Positions 22,513 through 30,999 are shown, counted from the stretch's first letter. The stretch: 33,840 nt of DNA from Actinomadura sp. CNU-125 (GCF_001942465.1 NZ_MKJY01000585.1:1-33840), one strand, 5' to 3'. Program-made: numbers and translations. The notes: generated from the letters alone by a model not told the origin.

Positions 22513-22878
22513 ATGACCAGCACGACCACCACACTGCACAAGACCCGTACCGCAGCCGACTACGTCCACACCCACAGTCCCAGCGCCGACACCCGCTGCC
22601 ACGCCGGGCTCGTGCTGCGCACCCACGCCGCCCTCCACGCCATGTCCGGCGGCGCGACGGACCCAGCCGATGCGACGACACTGCGCGAACTCGTGCAGGC
22701 CGTGGCCGCCTGCGTCGGCACCGACTGGCTGAGCGCCCGGGCGCACGACCCGGACATCGGCCGCCTGACCATCCTGCTGAACGCACCCCATCTGATCCCC
22801 AGCGACCTCGCGGACCTAGACGTACTTCTGTCCACCGCCCTGTGGACGCGGCACGGACCTCAGCCCGCGCCCGACTGA
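22513..22878 (+). CDS. Hypothetical protein (121 residues)
   Basis: RBS GAAGGGAG lies 7 nt before ATG 22513. Helical protein (MTSTTTTLHKTRTAADYV, LVLRTHAALHAMSGG, TTLRELVQAVAACVGTDWLS, DPDIGRLTILLN). No signal peptide, membrane helix or catalytic motif. It follows the photolyase by 42 bp and is probably co-transcribed. I do not recognise a family. Confidence 0.65.
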   Translation: MTSTTTTLHKTRTAADYVHTHSPSADTRCHAGLVLRTHAALHAMSGGATDPADATTLRELVQAVAACVGTDWLSARAHDPDIGRLTILLNAPHLIPSDLADLDVLLSTALWTRHGPQPAPD

Positions 22879-23026
22879 GAGCTTCCTCACGGGGTGGACG
22901 GCCGTCTTGCCGCTGTGGAGCCCAGTGCCCATCGTGCTCGACGGATCGTCCCCGACGGGTTCGCGGACGGCACGGTGCTCGCACATCGCCCGTCCGGTGC
23001 GGCAAAGGCTTCTTCAGATGGCGCTT

Positions 23027-23047
23027 GTACCGGTGAGCCTCGGGTAC
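23027..23047. promoter_or_regulatory. Inverted repeat GTACC-N11-GGTAC, possible operator
   Basis: GTACC (23027-23031) and GGTAC (23043-23047) form an inverted repeat about 30 bp before the ATG at 23075. MerR-type regulators bind spaced palindromes of this size. A LitR site is conceivable but not shown. Confidence 0.25.
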
Positions 23048-23074
23048 GGGGCGACCAATCCAAAAGGAGGAACA

Positions 23075-23377
23075 ATGATCACAACTCTGCACAAATGGGG
23101 TATCACGTCCGGTCTTATGTACACGGCCGGATTCGTCTCGATCGGTGCGTCGTTCGCATCTTGGATGGCCTCCAACCGGCTGGAGGCGTCCGGGATGGAT
23201 CGTGCGGACCGGTGGGGCATCTTCGTCGGCGAATGGGCGCCGACCTTCTTCGCTATCGGCGTCGCCCTGCGCACGGAGGAGATGCAGGACGGCGGCATGC
23301 CGGACACGATGGGCCACCGCCGCACCGCCGACGAGAAGGCGGACGGTCGCGCCGACGCGTCGGCAGTGATGCGGTAG
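23075..23377 (+). CDS. Small hypothetical protein with one or two hydrophobic segments (100 residues)
   Basis: An excellent RBS (AAAGGAGG, 4-5 nt before ATG 23075) fixes the start. The N-terminal half contains TSGLMYTAGFVSIGASFASWM and WAPTFFAIGVALRTE, which may associate with the membrane. The C-terminal third is charged and probably disordered (RRTADEKADGRADASA). No family recognised. It lies 18 bp before the SDR gene and is likely in the same transcript. Confidence 0.7.
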   Translation: MITTLHKWGITSGLMYTAGFVSIGASFASWMASNRLEASGMDRADRWGIFVGEWAPTFFAIGVALRTEEMQDGGMPDTMGHRRTADEKADGRADASAVMR

Positions 23378-23395
23378 TCGCGGCGGGAACGGGTC

Positions 23396-24930
23396 ATGGA
23401 CGAACGTGAGAGCAGCCCCGGGCGCCCGTTCCTGGTAACGGGCGCCAGCGGGTACATCGGCGGACGGCTGGTTCATGAACTGCTGCGCGCCGGTCATCGC
23501 GTGCGGTGCATGGCGCGTTCGGCGCGGCGGCTGCGCGACCACCCGTGGGCGCCCGAGGTAGAGATCGTCGAGGCCGACGCCACCGATCCGGAGTCGACTC
23601 GCCGAGCCTTGGAGGGGGTCGATGTCGCCTACTACCTGATCCATACGATCGGCGGCGAGGGCGGGTTCGCCGAGGCCGACCGCCGCGCTGCACGCACCTT
23701 CGCCGCGGCGGCCCGCGATGCGGGTGTGCGGCGGCTGGTCTACCTGGGCGGGATGGATCCGGAAGAGGAGCTGTCACCGCACCTGCGGTCGCGTGCCGAG
23801 GTCGGCCGGATCCTGCTGGACGCCGGCGTACCGACGGTCTGGCTGCGCGCCGCGGTGATCATCGGGTCGGGTTCGGCGTCGTTCGAGATGCTGCGGTACC
23901 TGACCGAGCGGCTGCCGGTGATGGTCACTCCCCGCTGGGTGCGTTCGCGGATCCAGCCGATCGCGGTCCGGGACGTCCTGCACTACCTGGTCGCGGTCGC
24001 GGACCTGCCCACCGGCGTGAACCGAGGCTTCGACGTGGGTGGTCCGGACGTGTTGACCTACGCCGACATGATGTGCCGCTACGCCGCCGTGGCCGGGTTG
24101 AGGCGGCGGATCATCGTCCCGGTGCCGGTGCTGAGCACGTGGTTGTCGAGCCTGTGGGTCGGGGGCGTCACGCCGGTGCCGGGCGGCCTGGCGCGTCCGC
24201 TGGTGGAGTCGCTGCGCAACGAGGTGATCTGCCGCGAGCACGACATCGACTGGTACGTGCAACCGCCGCCCGGCGGCGCGGCCGGTTTCGAACGCGCGGT
24301 GTCGCTGGCGCTGCGACGCGTCCGGGACGCCGACGTGGCCACGCGGTGGTCGTCGGCGAGCGTCCCGGGAGCGCCCAGCGACCCGCTGCCGACCGACCCC
24401 GACTGGGCCGGCGGCAGCCTGTACACCGACCGGCGGAGCCGCGAGGTGGACGCCTCCGCCGAGCGCCTGTGGGCGGTCATCGAAGGGATCGGCGGTGAGC
24501 GCGGCTGGTACTCCTTCCCCATCGCCTGGCGGGCCCGCGGTGTCGTGGACCGCCTGGTGGGAGGGGTGGGCCCGCGGCGGGGCCGCCGGGACCCGCGCCG
24601 GCTGCGGATCGGGGAGACGGTCGACTTCTGGCGCGTCGAAGAGATCGAGCCTAGGCGGCTGCTGCGGCTGCGCGCCGAGATGCGGCTGCCCGGCCTGGCA
24701 TGGCTGGAACTGCGCGTTGCGGAGCATGAAGGCCGTACCGAGTTCACCCAGCGGGCGCTGTTCCATCCGCGGGGGCTGGCCGGCCAGCCTACTGGTGGGC
24801 CTTCAGGCCCTTCCATGACCGCGTCTTCGGGGGGATGTGCCGCGGCATCGCCCAAGCGGCCGAACGCGACCGCAGGTCCGGGACGTCACGGCCCGAGGCG
24901 GCGGCTCTCGGCCGGGACGGGGCGAAGTGA
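23396..24930 (+). pseudogene. SDR (YbjT-like) + DUF2867 protein, C-terminal frame break
   Basis: NAD(P)-binding protein with a C-terminal DUF2867 domain. The Rossmann motif is FLVTGASGYIGGRLVHELL. Further conserved blocks are VRCMARSARRLRD, GVDVAYYLIHTIGG, AARDAGVRRLVYLGGM and the start of DUF2867, YTDRRSREVDASAERLWAVI. Near 24786 the frame breaks: RGLAG is followed in the third frame by AYWWAFRPFHDRVFGGMCRG and a stop at 24928-24930, the normal end of this family. One lost base (CAC to CA) explains it. As read, the protein instead runs through ~100 nonsense residues into CrtI, giving a false 1062-residue fusion. A role in pigment or lipid modification is inferred from position. Confidence 0.8.
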
Positions 24931-24953
24931 TCAACGGTCCACCGATCAGGTGC

Positions 24954-24965
24954 CGGATGCATCCG
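24954..24965. promoter_or_regulatory. Perfect 12-bp palindrome upstream of crtI
   Basis: CGGATGCATCCG, centred about 120 bp before the crtI ATG. It is the strongest symmetric element in the 148-bp gap between the (repaired) SDR stop and crtI. It is a possible regulator site, with no independent support. Confidence 0.25.
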
Positions 24966-25078
24966 ATCGGCCCTCGCGCGACGAAAACAGGTCGGAGAAC
25001 GTCGGCGGAGAAGTGGGAGCAGACGATGGCCTTCCGACATCGGTTGGACGCAGATCACGCCTGCGACGGGCGGCGTTG

Positions 25079-26584
25079 ATGGTCTCGCCGGCGCCCGCAC
25101 CGCCGTCCGGATCGCGGGCCGCGCACGGTCCGGTGGTGGTGGTCGGTGCGGGCCTGGCCGGGTTGTCGGCGGCGGTCCACCTCGCCGCCGGCGGCCGTGA
25201 GGTCGTGGTCGTCGAAGCGGAGCCGGAACCGGGCGGGTGCTGCGGGTCGGCACAGGTGGGGCCCTACCGGTTCGACACCGGTCCGTCGGTGCTGACGATG
25301 CCGGACGTGCTGGCCCGCACCTTCGGCGCGGCCGGCGAAGACCCCGACAGGTGGCTGCCGCTACGGCGCCTGGACCCCTTCTACCGGCTGGCCTTTCCGG
25401 ACGGCTCTCGGCTGGACGTCGTGGGGGGCGCCCGCGAGATGGCCGAAAACGTCCGCGCGTTGTGCGGACCGGCCGAGGCCGCGCGTTATCTGCGGTTCCG
25501 GCGCCGGCTCGGCGCGATGTTCGAGGCGGAATGGTCGTCGTTCATCGACGCCGACATGACCCGGTTGCGCGACCTGGCGCGTCCCTACGCGCTGCTAAAA
25601 CTGGCTGCGGCGGGCGGGTTCAGGCGCCTGGACCGGTTCGTCGCCGGGCAGCTCCGCGACGAGCGGCTCATCCAGGCGCACACCTTCCAGTCGCTGTACG
25701 TCGGGCTCGCCCCGCACCAGGCTCTGGCGATCTATGCAGTGGTGGCGCACATGGACACCGTCGGCGGCGTCTACTTCCCGCGCGACGGCGGTATGCACGC
25801 CATCCCGCGGGCCCTGGCGGGAGTCGCGGAGAAGGCGGGCGCGTCCGTCCGGTACGGGGTGCGCGCCGAACGGGTGGAGAACGGCGCGTCCGGTGTGCGG
25901 GCGGTACGGCTGGACACCGGTGAGCGCATCGCCGCGAGCCACGTCGTGGTCGCCTGCGACCTGGTGCGGGCGCACTCGGGGCTGCTTCCCGAGCAGGCGG
26001 TGGACTGGCGGCTGCGACGCCCCCGCCACTCGCCGTCCTGCTTGGTCGTGCATTTCGGACTGGACGGGCACCTGCCCGGACAGGCACATCACACCGTGCA
26101 CTTCGGGCGGGAGCCGAAGGACGCGTTCTCCGCGCTGGCGGCCGGACGCCCGCAGCCCGACCCCAGCCTCCTGGTAACCCACCCCGAAGCCGACTCCACC
26201 GCGGCGCCGCCCGGGCACGCGACGCTCAGCGTGCTCGAACCCGCCCCGAACCTGGCCGGCGGAGTCGACTGGGACAGTCTCGCGGCGCAACTGGAGAAGC
26301 GGCTGCTGGGACGTCTGGAAGCGCTGGGGTACGGCGACCTGGCGGATCGGCCGCGACTGACGTTCGACCCCCCGGCCTGGGCGCGGCTGGGGCACTCGGC
26401 GGGGACGCCGTTCGCGCTGGACCACCGGTTCACGCAGACGGCGTGGCTGCGCCCGTCCGGCCGCAGCCGCCGGGTCCCCGGCCTGCACTTCGCCGGCATG
26501 TACACCGCCCCGGGAGTCGGGGTCCCACCCGCGTTGATCTCCGGGCGGCTGGCCGCCGCCCGGATCCTGGAGGGCAGCCGATGA
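25079..26584 (+). CDS. crtI: Phytoene desaturase (CrtI)
   Basis: FAD-dependent desaturase that converts phytoene to lycopene (or neurosporene) at the membrane. About 501 residues, the normal length, from ATG 25079. The FAD-binding beta-alpha-beta is VVVVGAGLAGLSAAVHLAAG with VVEAEPEPGG. Further family blocks are YRFDTGPSVLTMPDVL, ALAIYAVVAHMDTVGGVYFP and the C-terminal YTAPGVGVPPALISGRLAA. The frame is open further upstream only because of the frame break in the SDR gene. Its stop overlaps the crtB ATG (ATGA), a classic coupled crtIB pair. Confidence 0.93.
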   Translation: MVSPAPAPPSGSRAAHGPVVVVGAGLAGLSAAVHLAAGGREVVVVEAEPEPGGCCGSAQVGPYRFDTGPSVLTMPDVLARTFGAAGEDPDRWLPLRRLDPFYRLAFPDGSRLDVVGGAREMAENVRALCGPAEAARYLRFRRRLGAMFEAEWSSFIDADMTRLRDLARPYALLKLAAAGGFRRLDRFVAGQLRDERLIQAHTFQSLYVGLAPHQALAIYAVVAHMDTVGGVYFPRDGGMHAIPRALAGVAEKAGASVRYGVRAERVENGASGVRAVRLDTGERIAASHVVVACDLVRAHSGLLPEQAVDWRLRRPRHSPSCLVVHFGLDGHLPGQAHHTVHFGREPKDAFSALAAGRPQPDPSLLVTHPEADSTAAPPGHATLSVLEPAPNLAGGVDWDSLAAQLEKRLLGRLEALGYGDLADRPRLTFDPPAWARLGHSAGTPFALDHRFTQTAWLRPSGRSRRVPGLHFAGMYTAPGVGVPPALISGRLAAARILEGSR

Positions 26585-27516
26585 CGACGACCACGGGCCC
26601 GCTGACGTTGACGGCCGGCTACGAGCACTGCCGTCGCCTCAATGCCCGCCACGGCCGCTCGTTCTATCTGGCCACGCTGCTGCTGCCCGCGTGGAAGCGC
26701 CGGCACGTCCACGCGCTGTACGGGTTCGCGCGGCACGTCGACGACATCGTCGACGTCGACGCGGGCCGCGGCTCCAGTTCGGCCGCCGGGCGGGCCGCGG
26801 CGCTCGACGGCGTGGCGGCCCGGTTGGAGGCGGGCCTGGCCGGGGATCCGGTCGAGGACCCGGTGCTGCCCGCGTTCGTGCACACGGTGCGGTCCTTCGG
26901 CGTCGAGCACGACGACATCCGGGCGTTCCTGGCCTCGATGCGCGCCGATCTGACCGTCACCCGCTACGACACCTACCAGGACCTGCTGACCTACATGGAG
27001 GGGTCGGCGGCCGCGATCGGGCTGATGATGCTGCCGGTGCTGGAGACGGTGCCCGGCGCCGGGCAGATCGCGCGGGAACCGGCCCGGGAGCTCGGGCGGG
27101 CGTTCCAGCTGACCAACTTCCTGCGGGACGTGGCCGAGGACAAGGCCCGCAGCCGCATCTACCTGCCGCTGGAGGACATGGCCAAGTTCGGGGTGAGGGA
27201 GGCCGACCTCGCCCGGGGCGGTTCCACCCGGGGGCTGCGCGACCTGGTGGCCTTCGAAGCCGGACGGGCCCGCCGCCACTACCGCCGCGCCCAGGAGGGC
27301 ATCGAGATGCTGGTGCCGTCCTCGCGTCCCTGCATCCGCGCCGCCTCGACGCTGTACGGCGGCATCCTGGACCGGATCGCCGCAGCCGACCACGACGTGC
27401 TCGCGGGGCGGGCACGGGTCCCCCGGCGGCACCGGGCCGCAATCTTCACGCGGCACCTGGTGGCCGCGTCCGCCGCCGCCCGCGCCGAGCGGCGCCCGCC
27501 TGCCACGGAGAGCTGA
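26581..27516 (+). CDS. crtB: Phytoene synthase (CrtB)
   Basis: Condenses two geranylgeranyl diphosphates to phytoene, the first committed carotenoid step. 311 residues. The first Asp-rich motif is DDIVDVDAG, and the second is NFLRDVAEDKARSRIYLP. HALYGFARHVDD and RAFQLTNFL are also typical. Overlap with crtI shows co-translation. No GGPP synthase (crtE) is in the window, so the precursor must come from elsewhere in the genome. Confidence 0.93.
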   Translation: MTTTTGPLTLTAGYEHCRRLNARHGRSFYLATLLLPAWKRRHVHALYGFARHVDDIVDVDAGRGSSSAAGRAAALDGVAARLEAGLAGDPVEDPVLPAFVHTVRSFGVEHDDIRAFLASMRADLTVTRYDTYQDLLTYMEGSAAAIGLMMLPVLETVPGAGQIAREPARELGRAFQLTNFLRDVAEDKARSRIYLPLEDMAKFGVREADLARGGSTRGLRDLVAFEAGRARRHYRRAQEGIEMLVPSSRPCIRAASTLYGGILDRIAAADHDVLAGRARVPRRHRAAIFTRHLVAASAAARAERRPPATES

Positions 27517-27517
27517 G

Positions 27518-28571
27518 ATGGCCGCACTCGACGACATCCCGCCGACGGACGAAGCGGCCACGCGGACCCGCCCGTCCAGGCTCGCCCGGCCCACATACCG
27601 CGAGAGCGCAGGCGCGGGACCGCCGGTGGTGCTGGACGCGATGGGCGGTGATCACGGTCCGGCGGAGACGGTGCCGGGCGCGCTGGCCGCGCATCGCGAG
27701 CAGGGTGTGCGCGTGACCCTGGTCGGCCGCCGGGAGCAGATCCACCGAGAGATGCGCCGACACGGCGGCATCGGAGAACTGGAGGTCGTGCACGCCGACG
27801 GCATCGTCCCAATGAGGGACGCGGGGGCGCGGGCGGCCGCCCGGCGCGGCACCAGCCTGAGCGTCGGATGTGAACTCGCGCGAGGTGAACGGGCCGCCTT
27901 CGTCTCGGCCGGCTCCACGGGGGCCGTGGTGGCCTGCGCCGTCCGTGCTATCGGACGGGCGCAGGGCGTGCTGCGTCCCGCACTGGCCGTCGCCCTGCCC
28001 ACCGCGACCGGGTCCACCGTGCTGGTCGACGCGGGCGGGACCGCCGATCCGACCGCGCCGATGCTCGCGCAGTTCGCGGTCCTGGGCAGCCGCTACGCGC
28101 GAACGGTGCTGGAGGTGCCCGACCCGCTGGTGGGGTTGCTGTCGATCGGGTCCGAGCCGGGGAAGGGCAACCGGCTCGTCCGCGAGGCCGCCCGGCTGCT
28201 GCCGGACCTGCCGGTGCGGTTCCACGGCAACGTCGAAGGCGATGACGTGCTGGCCGGGACCGTCGACGTGGTGGCGACCGACGGGTTCACCGGCAACGTG
28301 GTCCTGAAGAACATCGAGGGCTGCGTCCGCACCGTGCTGGGCATGGCCGCCTCCGGCGCGCCCCGGCCGCCGTCCCGGAGCGCTCGAGCGGGTCGGGCGG
28401 CTCTACAGTGCCGACACCCACGGCGGCGCGGCGCTGCTCGGGCTGACCGGGTCGGTCCTCGTCGCCCACGGATCGTCCCGATCCGCCGCCGTCGCGCGGG
28501 CCTGCGCCGTCGCCTCCGCCCTGGCCACGGCCGACGCCACTACGGGGTCGGTAGCCGGGGGCCGCGCATGA
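27518..28571 (+). pseudogene. plsX: PlsX paralogue (acyl-ACP:phosphate acyltransferase), one frame break
   Basis: PlsX turns acyl-ACP and phosphate into acyl-phosphate. Family motifs are clear: VVLDAMGGDHGPAETVPGAL, AFVSAGSTGAVVA, RPALAVALPTATGSTVLVDAG, MLAQFAVLGSRYA, LLSIGSEPGKGN, and DGFTGNVVLKNIEGCVRTVL. The frame is lost near 28360-28376, and the conserved end resumes in the next frame as ERVGRLYSADTHGGAALLGL, then SVLVAHGSSRSAAVARAC, stopping at 28569-28571, only 5 bp before the convergent crtA-like stop. It starts 2 bp after the crtB stop, so it is in the crtIB operon. It is probably a duplicate dedicated to this locus, though I cannot see whether a housekeeping plsX exists elsewhere. 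Confidence 0.82.
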
Positions 28572-28576
28572 GCCGG

Positions 28577-29350
28577 TCATTCCCCGAGGTGAGCGCGCAG
28601 CGGGTCGCGGCCGTCCCAGCTCCCCCGGCTCCCATAGGGGACGAACCGTGCGAACAACTCTTCCGAATACCAGTCGCGTGCACGCACCTGCCTGATCACG
28701 TCACGGTGGGCGTCGCCCCGGTAGGCGAACCGGGCGATCGCCGCCTCGTCGCGCCACAGCGAGAACGTCGCCTGCCGCGCCAGCGGCCACTCGCCCACCC
28801 CGATCGACGCCAAGCACCCGTCCTGGTCCCGCAGTGCCCGGTCCACCTTCGGAACCGCGCGGTAGAACGCCACGAGCCGGCTCGGGCGGATCGACGCGCG
28901 CGTCAGCACCGCAAGAGGCGTGTCCAAGGCGGCCGGGACGTCCGGCGTGCTCGGCCCGCGGCGGGGACCGGGCACGCCGAACGGGTCCCGGCCGCCCCAG
29001 CGTCCATGCGAGGACACCGGCCGCAGCCGCACATGCCAGGCCTCCGCGGCCTCGTCGCGCCACCGTGCCGCCACCGCGGAGCGCTCCAGGAAATCCTCCA
29101 GCGCGGCCTCGCCGTCCCAGACCGCGAACAGCGCCCAGCGGCGCAGGTCGGCGCCCAGGCTCATGGAGCGGCCGCGGCCGGTGCCCAGCAAGCGCCAGAA
29201 CGACAGCCCCGCGGCCGCCCGCAGCATCGGGCGGTCCAGCGCCATGTACCGCATGGCGTCCACGTTCGCGTACCTGAGGAGATGGAACGAAGCGATGACA
29301 CCCGTTCCCGTCACACCCGTTCCCGTCAGATCCGTGCTCGTCCCGGTCAT
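28577..29350 (-). CDS. crtA: CrtA-like (spheroidene monooxygenase-type) protein
   Basis: About 257 residues, similar in pattern to the spheroidene monooxygenase/ketolase family, which adds oxygen to acyclic carotenoids. Recognised blocks are VIASFHLLRYANVDAMRYMA, LDRPMLRAAAGLSFWRLLGT, LRRWALFAVWDGEAALEDFL and, in the second half, SIRPSRLVAFYRAVPKVD, ASIGVGEWPLARQATFSLWR. The start is uncertain: ATG 29350 gives a Thr/Gly-rich lead (MTGTSTDLTGTGVTGTG), and no other start precedes the conserved IASFHLLRY. The start region overlaps the divergent plsY start by 56 bp. Family assignment is from memory of motifs. Confidence 0.75.
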   Translation of the reverse strand: MTGTSTDLTGTGVTGTGVIASFHLLRYANVDAMRYMALDRPMLRAAAGLSFWRLLGTGRGRSMSLGADLRRWALFAVWDGEAALEDFLERSAVAARWRDEAAEAWHVRLRPVSSHGRWGGRDPFGVPGPRRGPSTPDVPAALDTPLAVLTRASIRPSRLVAFYRAVPKVDRALRDQDGCLASIGVGEWPLARQATFSLWRDEAAIARFAYRGDAHRDVIRQVRARDWYSEELFARFVPYGSRGSWDGRDPLRAHLGE

Positions 29351-30002
29351 CGGCGGCTACCTGCTCGGCTCGGTGCCGGTCGCGGTCCTGGTCGGACGCG
29401 CCCACGGCTTCGACCCGCGCTCGGTGGGCGACCGCAATCCCGGCTTCTGGAACGTCATGGAACGCTTGGGCGCCCGGTCGGCCGCGCCCGTGTTCGCCGG
29501 CGACCTGCTCAAGGGCACCGCGGCGGGCCTGCTCGGCCTGGCGGCCGGCGGCGCGCGGCCCGGCCCGCTCGGGCAGGTCCGCGGGCGCGGCGTCGTCCCG
29601 GTGTACGCGGCGGTGGGCGCGGCGATGGCCGGGCACGCCTGGCCGCTGTTCGCCGGACGCCGCGGCGGACGCTGCGTGCTGACCTTCGCCGGCGGCATGG
29701 CGGTCATCAGCCCGCCCGCGTTCGGGCTCGGCCTCGGACTGCTGGGCGCCACCGGCCTGAGCACCCGCTCGTTCGCCAAGGGCGCGCGGGTCGCGGTGTT
29801 CTCCCTGCCCGCCCTGCAACTGCTGTTCGCCCCCGCCGCGCACGTGGCCGGGACCGGGGCGCTGATGACCTTCATCGGCGCCCGCTTCGGCCAGGCCGCG
29901 CTCGCCGAGCGCGCACAGCGGCGCCGTCCGGACGGCCGTAGGCGCGGCCGCGCCAGGTCCGAGTCGGGCGCAGCACCGACAGCGTCAACCGGACGGCGCT
30001 GA
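29295..30002 (+). CDS. plsY: PlsY paralogue (acyl-phosphate acyltransferase family), divergent motifs
   Basis: Multi-pass membrane protein of 235 residues from ATG 29295. True PlsY moves the acyl group of acyl-phosphate to glycerol-3-phosphate. The fold is recognisable: GGYLLGSVPVAVLVGRAHG (motif 1), VGDRNPGFWNVMERLGARSA where PlsY has GSGNIGATN, AGDLLKGTAAGLLGLA, and GHAWPLFAGRRGGRCVLTFA where PlsY has HxxPvFxxFkGGKG. The changed GSGN and GGKG segments lie where PlsY binds substrate, so the acceptor may differ. The last ~30 residues are Arg-rich and overlap the glycosyltransferase gene by 131 bp in antisense. With the PlsX paralogue it may acylate a carotenoid glycoside, which is a hypothesis. 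Confidence 0.8.
   Translation: MTPVPVTPVPVRSVLVPVIGGYLLGSVPVAVLVGRAHGFDPRSVGDRNPGFWNVMERLGARSAAPVFAGDLLKGTAAGLLGLAAGGARPGPLGQVRGRGVVPVYAAVGAAMAGHAWPLFAGRRGGRCVLTFAGGMAVISPPAFGLGLGLLGATGLSTRSFAKGARVAVFSLPALQLLFAPAAHVAGTGALMTFIGARFGQAALAERAQRRRPDGRRRGRARSESGAAPTASTGRR
29298..29327. repeat. Perfect 15-bp tandem duplication across two overlapping gene starts
   Basis: ACACCCGTTCCCGTC occurs twice in tandem (29298-29312 and 29313-29327). Because 15 is a multiple of 3, it adds five residues to both overlapping proteins: TPVPV-TPVPV at the PlsY N-terminus and TGTGV-TGTGV on the other strand in the CrtA-like protein. Confidence 0.85.
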
Positions 30003-30999
30003 CCGGGTCCAGCAGCGGCGACAGCAGCAGTCCCGCGCCCGGGGTGCGGTAGCTGCCGCGCAGCGCGGCCGTCAGCAGGAACCGCTGCCCGAGCAGCGCC
30101 ACGTCCAGCGGGGCGGGACGTCCGCCCAGCAGCCGCAGCACCGGCAAAGCCATCGTCAACCACACCGCCGCCAGATCGCCGGCGAGCCCGACCGGTGTCG
30201 TCACGTCCCGCAACGCGATCGAGCGTCCCCATTCCCGCCACACGTCGGCGGTGCCGGTGTGCATGTCGACCTCCAGCAGCGCGCCCGCGTCGACGAACGC
30301 GACCCGCCACCCGTCGCGCGCCAGCAGCCGTCCCAGCGCGACGTCGTCGGTGAGGTGGCCGCGCACCCGCGCGAACCCGTCGGCCCGCACCATCGCGTCC
30401 TTGCGGAAGGCCAGGCACTGGCCGTTGACCAGCAGCCGCCCGGGACCGGACGCGGCCGGGCCGATCGGCCCGAACCGGTACACCAGCGTGGCCAGGAACG
30501 ACGCGTGCAACGCCTGCTCCACCTCGTTCCCGGTGATGAAACGGGGACCGGCACTGATCAGGTCACCGTCCTTCAGCAGGTCGGCGAGCGCCGCGCACAA
30601 CCCGGCCTTGGGACGAGTGTCGGCGTCCAGCAGCACCACGACAGAACCAGCTGCGGCTCGCATTCCCTGCTGCAGCGCCCACTGTTTGCCCACCCACCCG
30701 GCAGGCGGTTCGGTGCCCGCCACGACGGTCACCCCCAGGTCGGCGGCCAGCCGCGCCGTGCCGTCGCGGGACCGGTCGTCGACGACGATCACTTCGCGCA
30801 CCGCCGGATCTGCCAGCAGCGGCACCACGCACTCCCGGAGCCGCCGCTCCTCATCGCGGGCGGGGATCACCACCGAGACCGGCTCCGCCGGATCCGGCCG
30901 GACGGTCGCGGCCAAGGGCGGCGGACGGTCCCGTCCCCGCGCCAGCCGCGCCGCCACCGTCAGCCCCGCGACCGTCTCGGCGGCGGTCAGCGCCCTCAC
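29872..30999 (-). CDS. Family 2 glycosyltransferase, CruG-like carotenoid glycosyltransferase
   Basis: A 375-residue membrane-associated GT2 enzyme. The nucleotide-sugar domain has VSVVIPARDEERRLRECVVP, VIVVDDRSRDGTARLAADLG, GWVGKQWALQQG and the DxD motif VVLLDADTRP. Acceptor/catalytic blocks are RADGFARVRGHLTDDVALGR and DMHTGTADVWREWGRSIAL. The C-terminus has hydrophobic segments (LAAVWLTMALPVLRLLG). GTG 30999 overlaps the stop of the desaturase gene (GTGA). In cyanobacteria the GT2 CruG glycosylates myxol made by CruF and CrtD; the same three-gene set here supports a carotenoid acceptor. The sugar cannot be predicted. Confidence 0.85.
   Translation of the reverse strand: MRALTAAETVAGLTVAARLARGRDRPPPLAATVRPDPAEPVSVVIPARDEERRLRECVVPLLADPAVREVIVVDDRSRDGTARLAADLGVTVVAGTEPPAGWVGKQWALQQGMRAAAGSVVVLLDADTRPKAGLCAALADLLKDGDLISAGPRFITGNEVEQALHASFLATLVYRFGPIGPAASGPGRLLVNGQCLAFRKDAMVRADGFARVRGHLTDDVALGRLLARDGWRVAFVDAGALLEVDMHTGTADVWREWGRSIALRDVTTPVGLAGDLAAVWLTMALPVLRLLGGRPAPLDVALLGQRFLLTAALRGSYRTPGAGLLLSPLLDPVSAVRLTLSVLRPTRTWRGRAYGRPDGAAVRARRARPGRSGRR

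Noticed and set aside
23396..26584. Natural SDR-CrtI fusion protein
   Set aside because: The SDR C-terminus continues in another frame to its own stop at 24930, and the joining sequence has no resemblance to either family.
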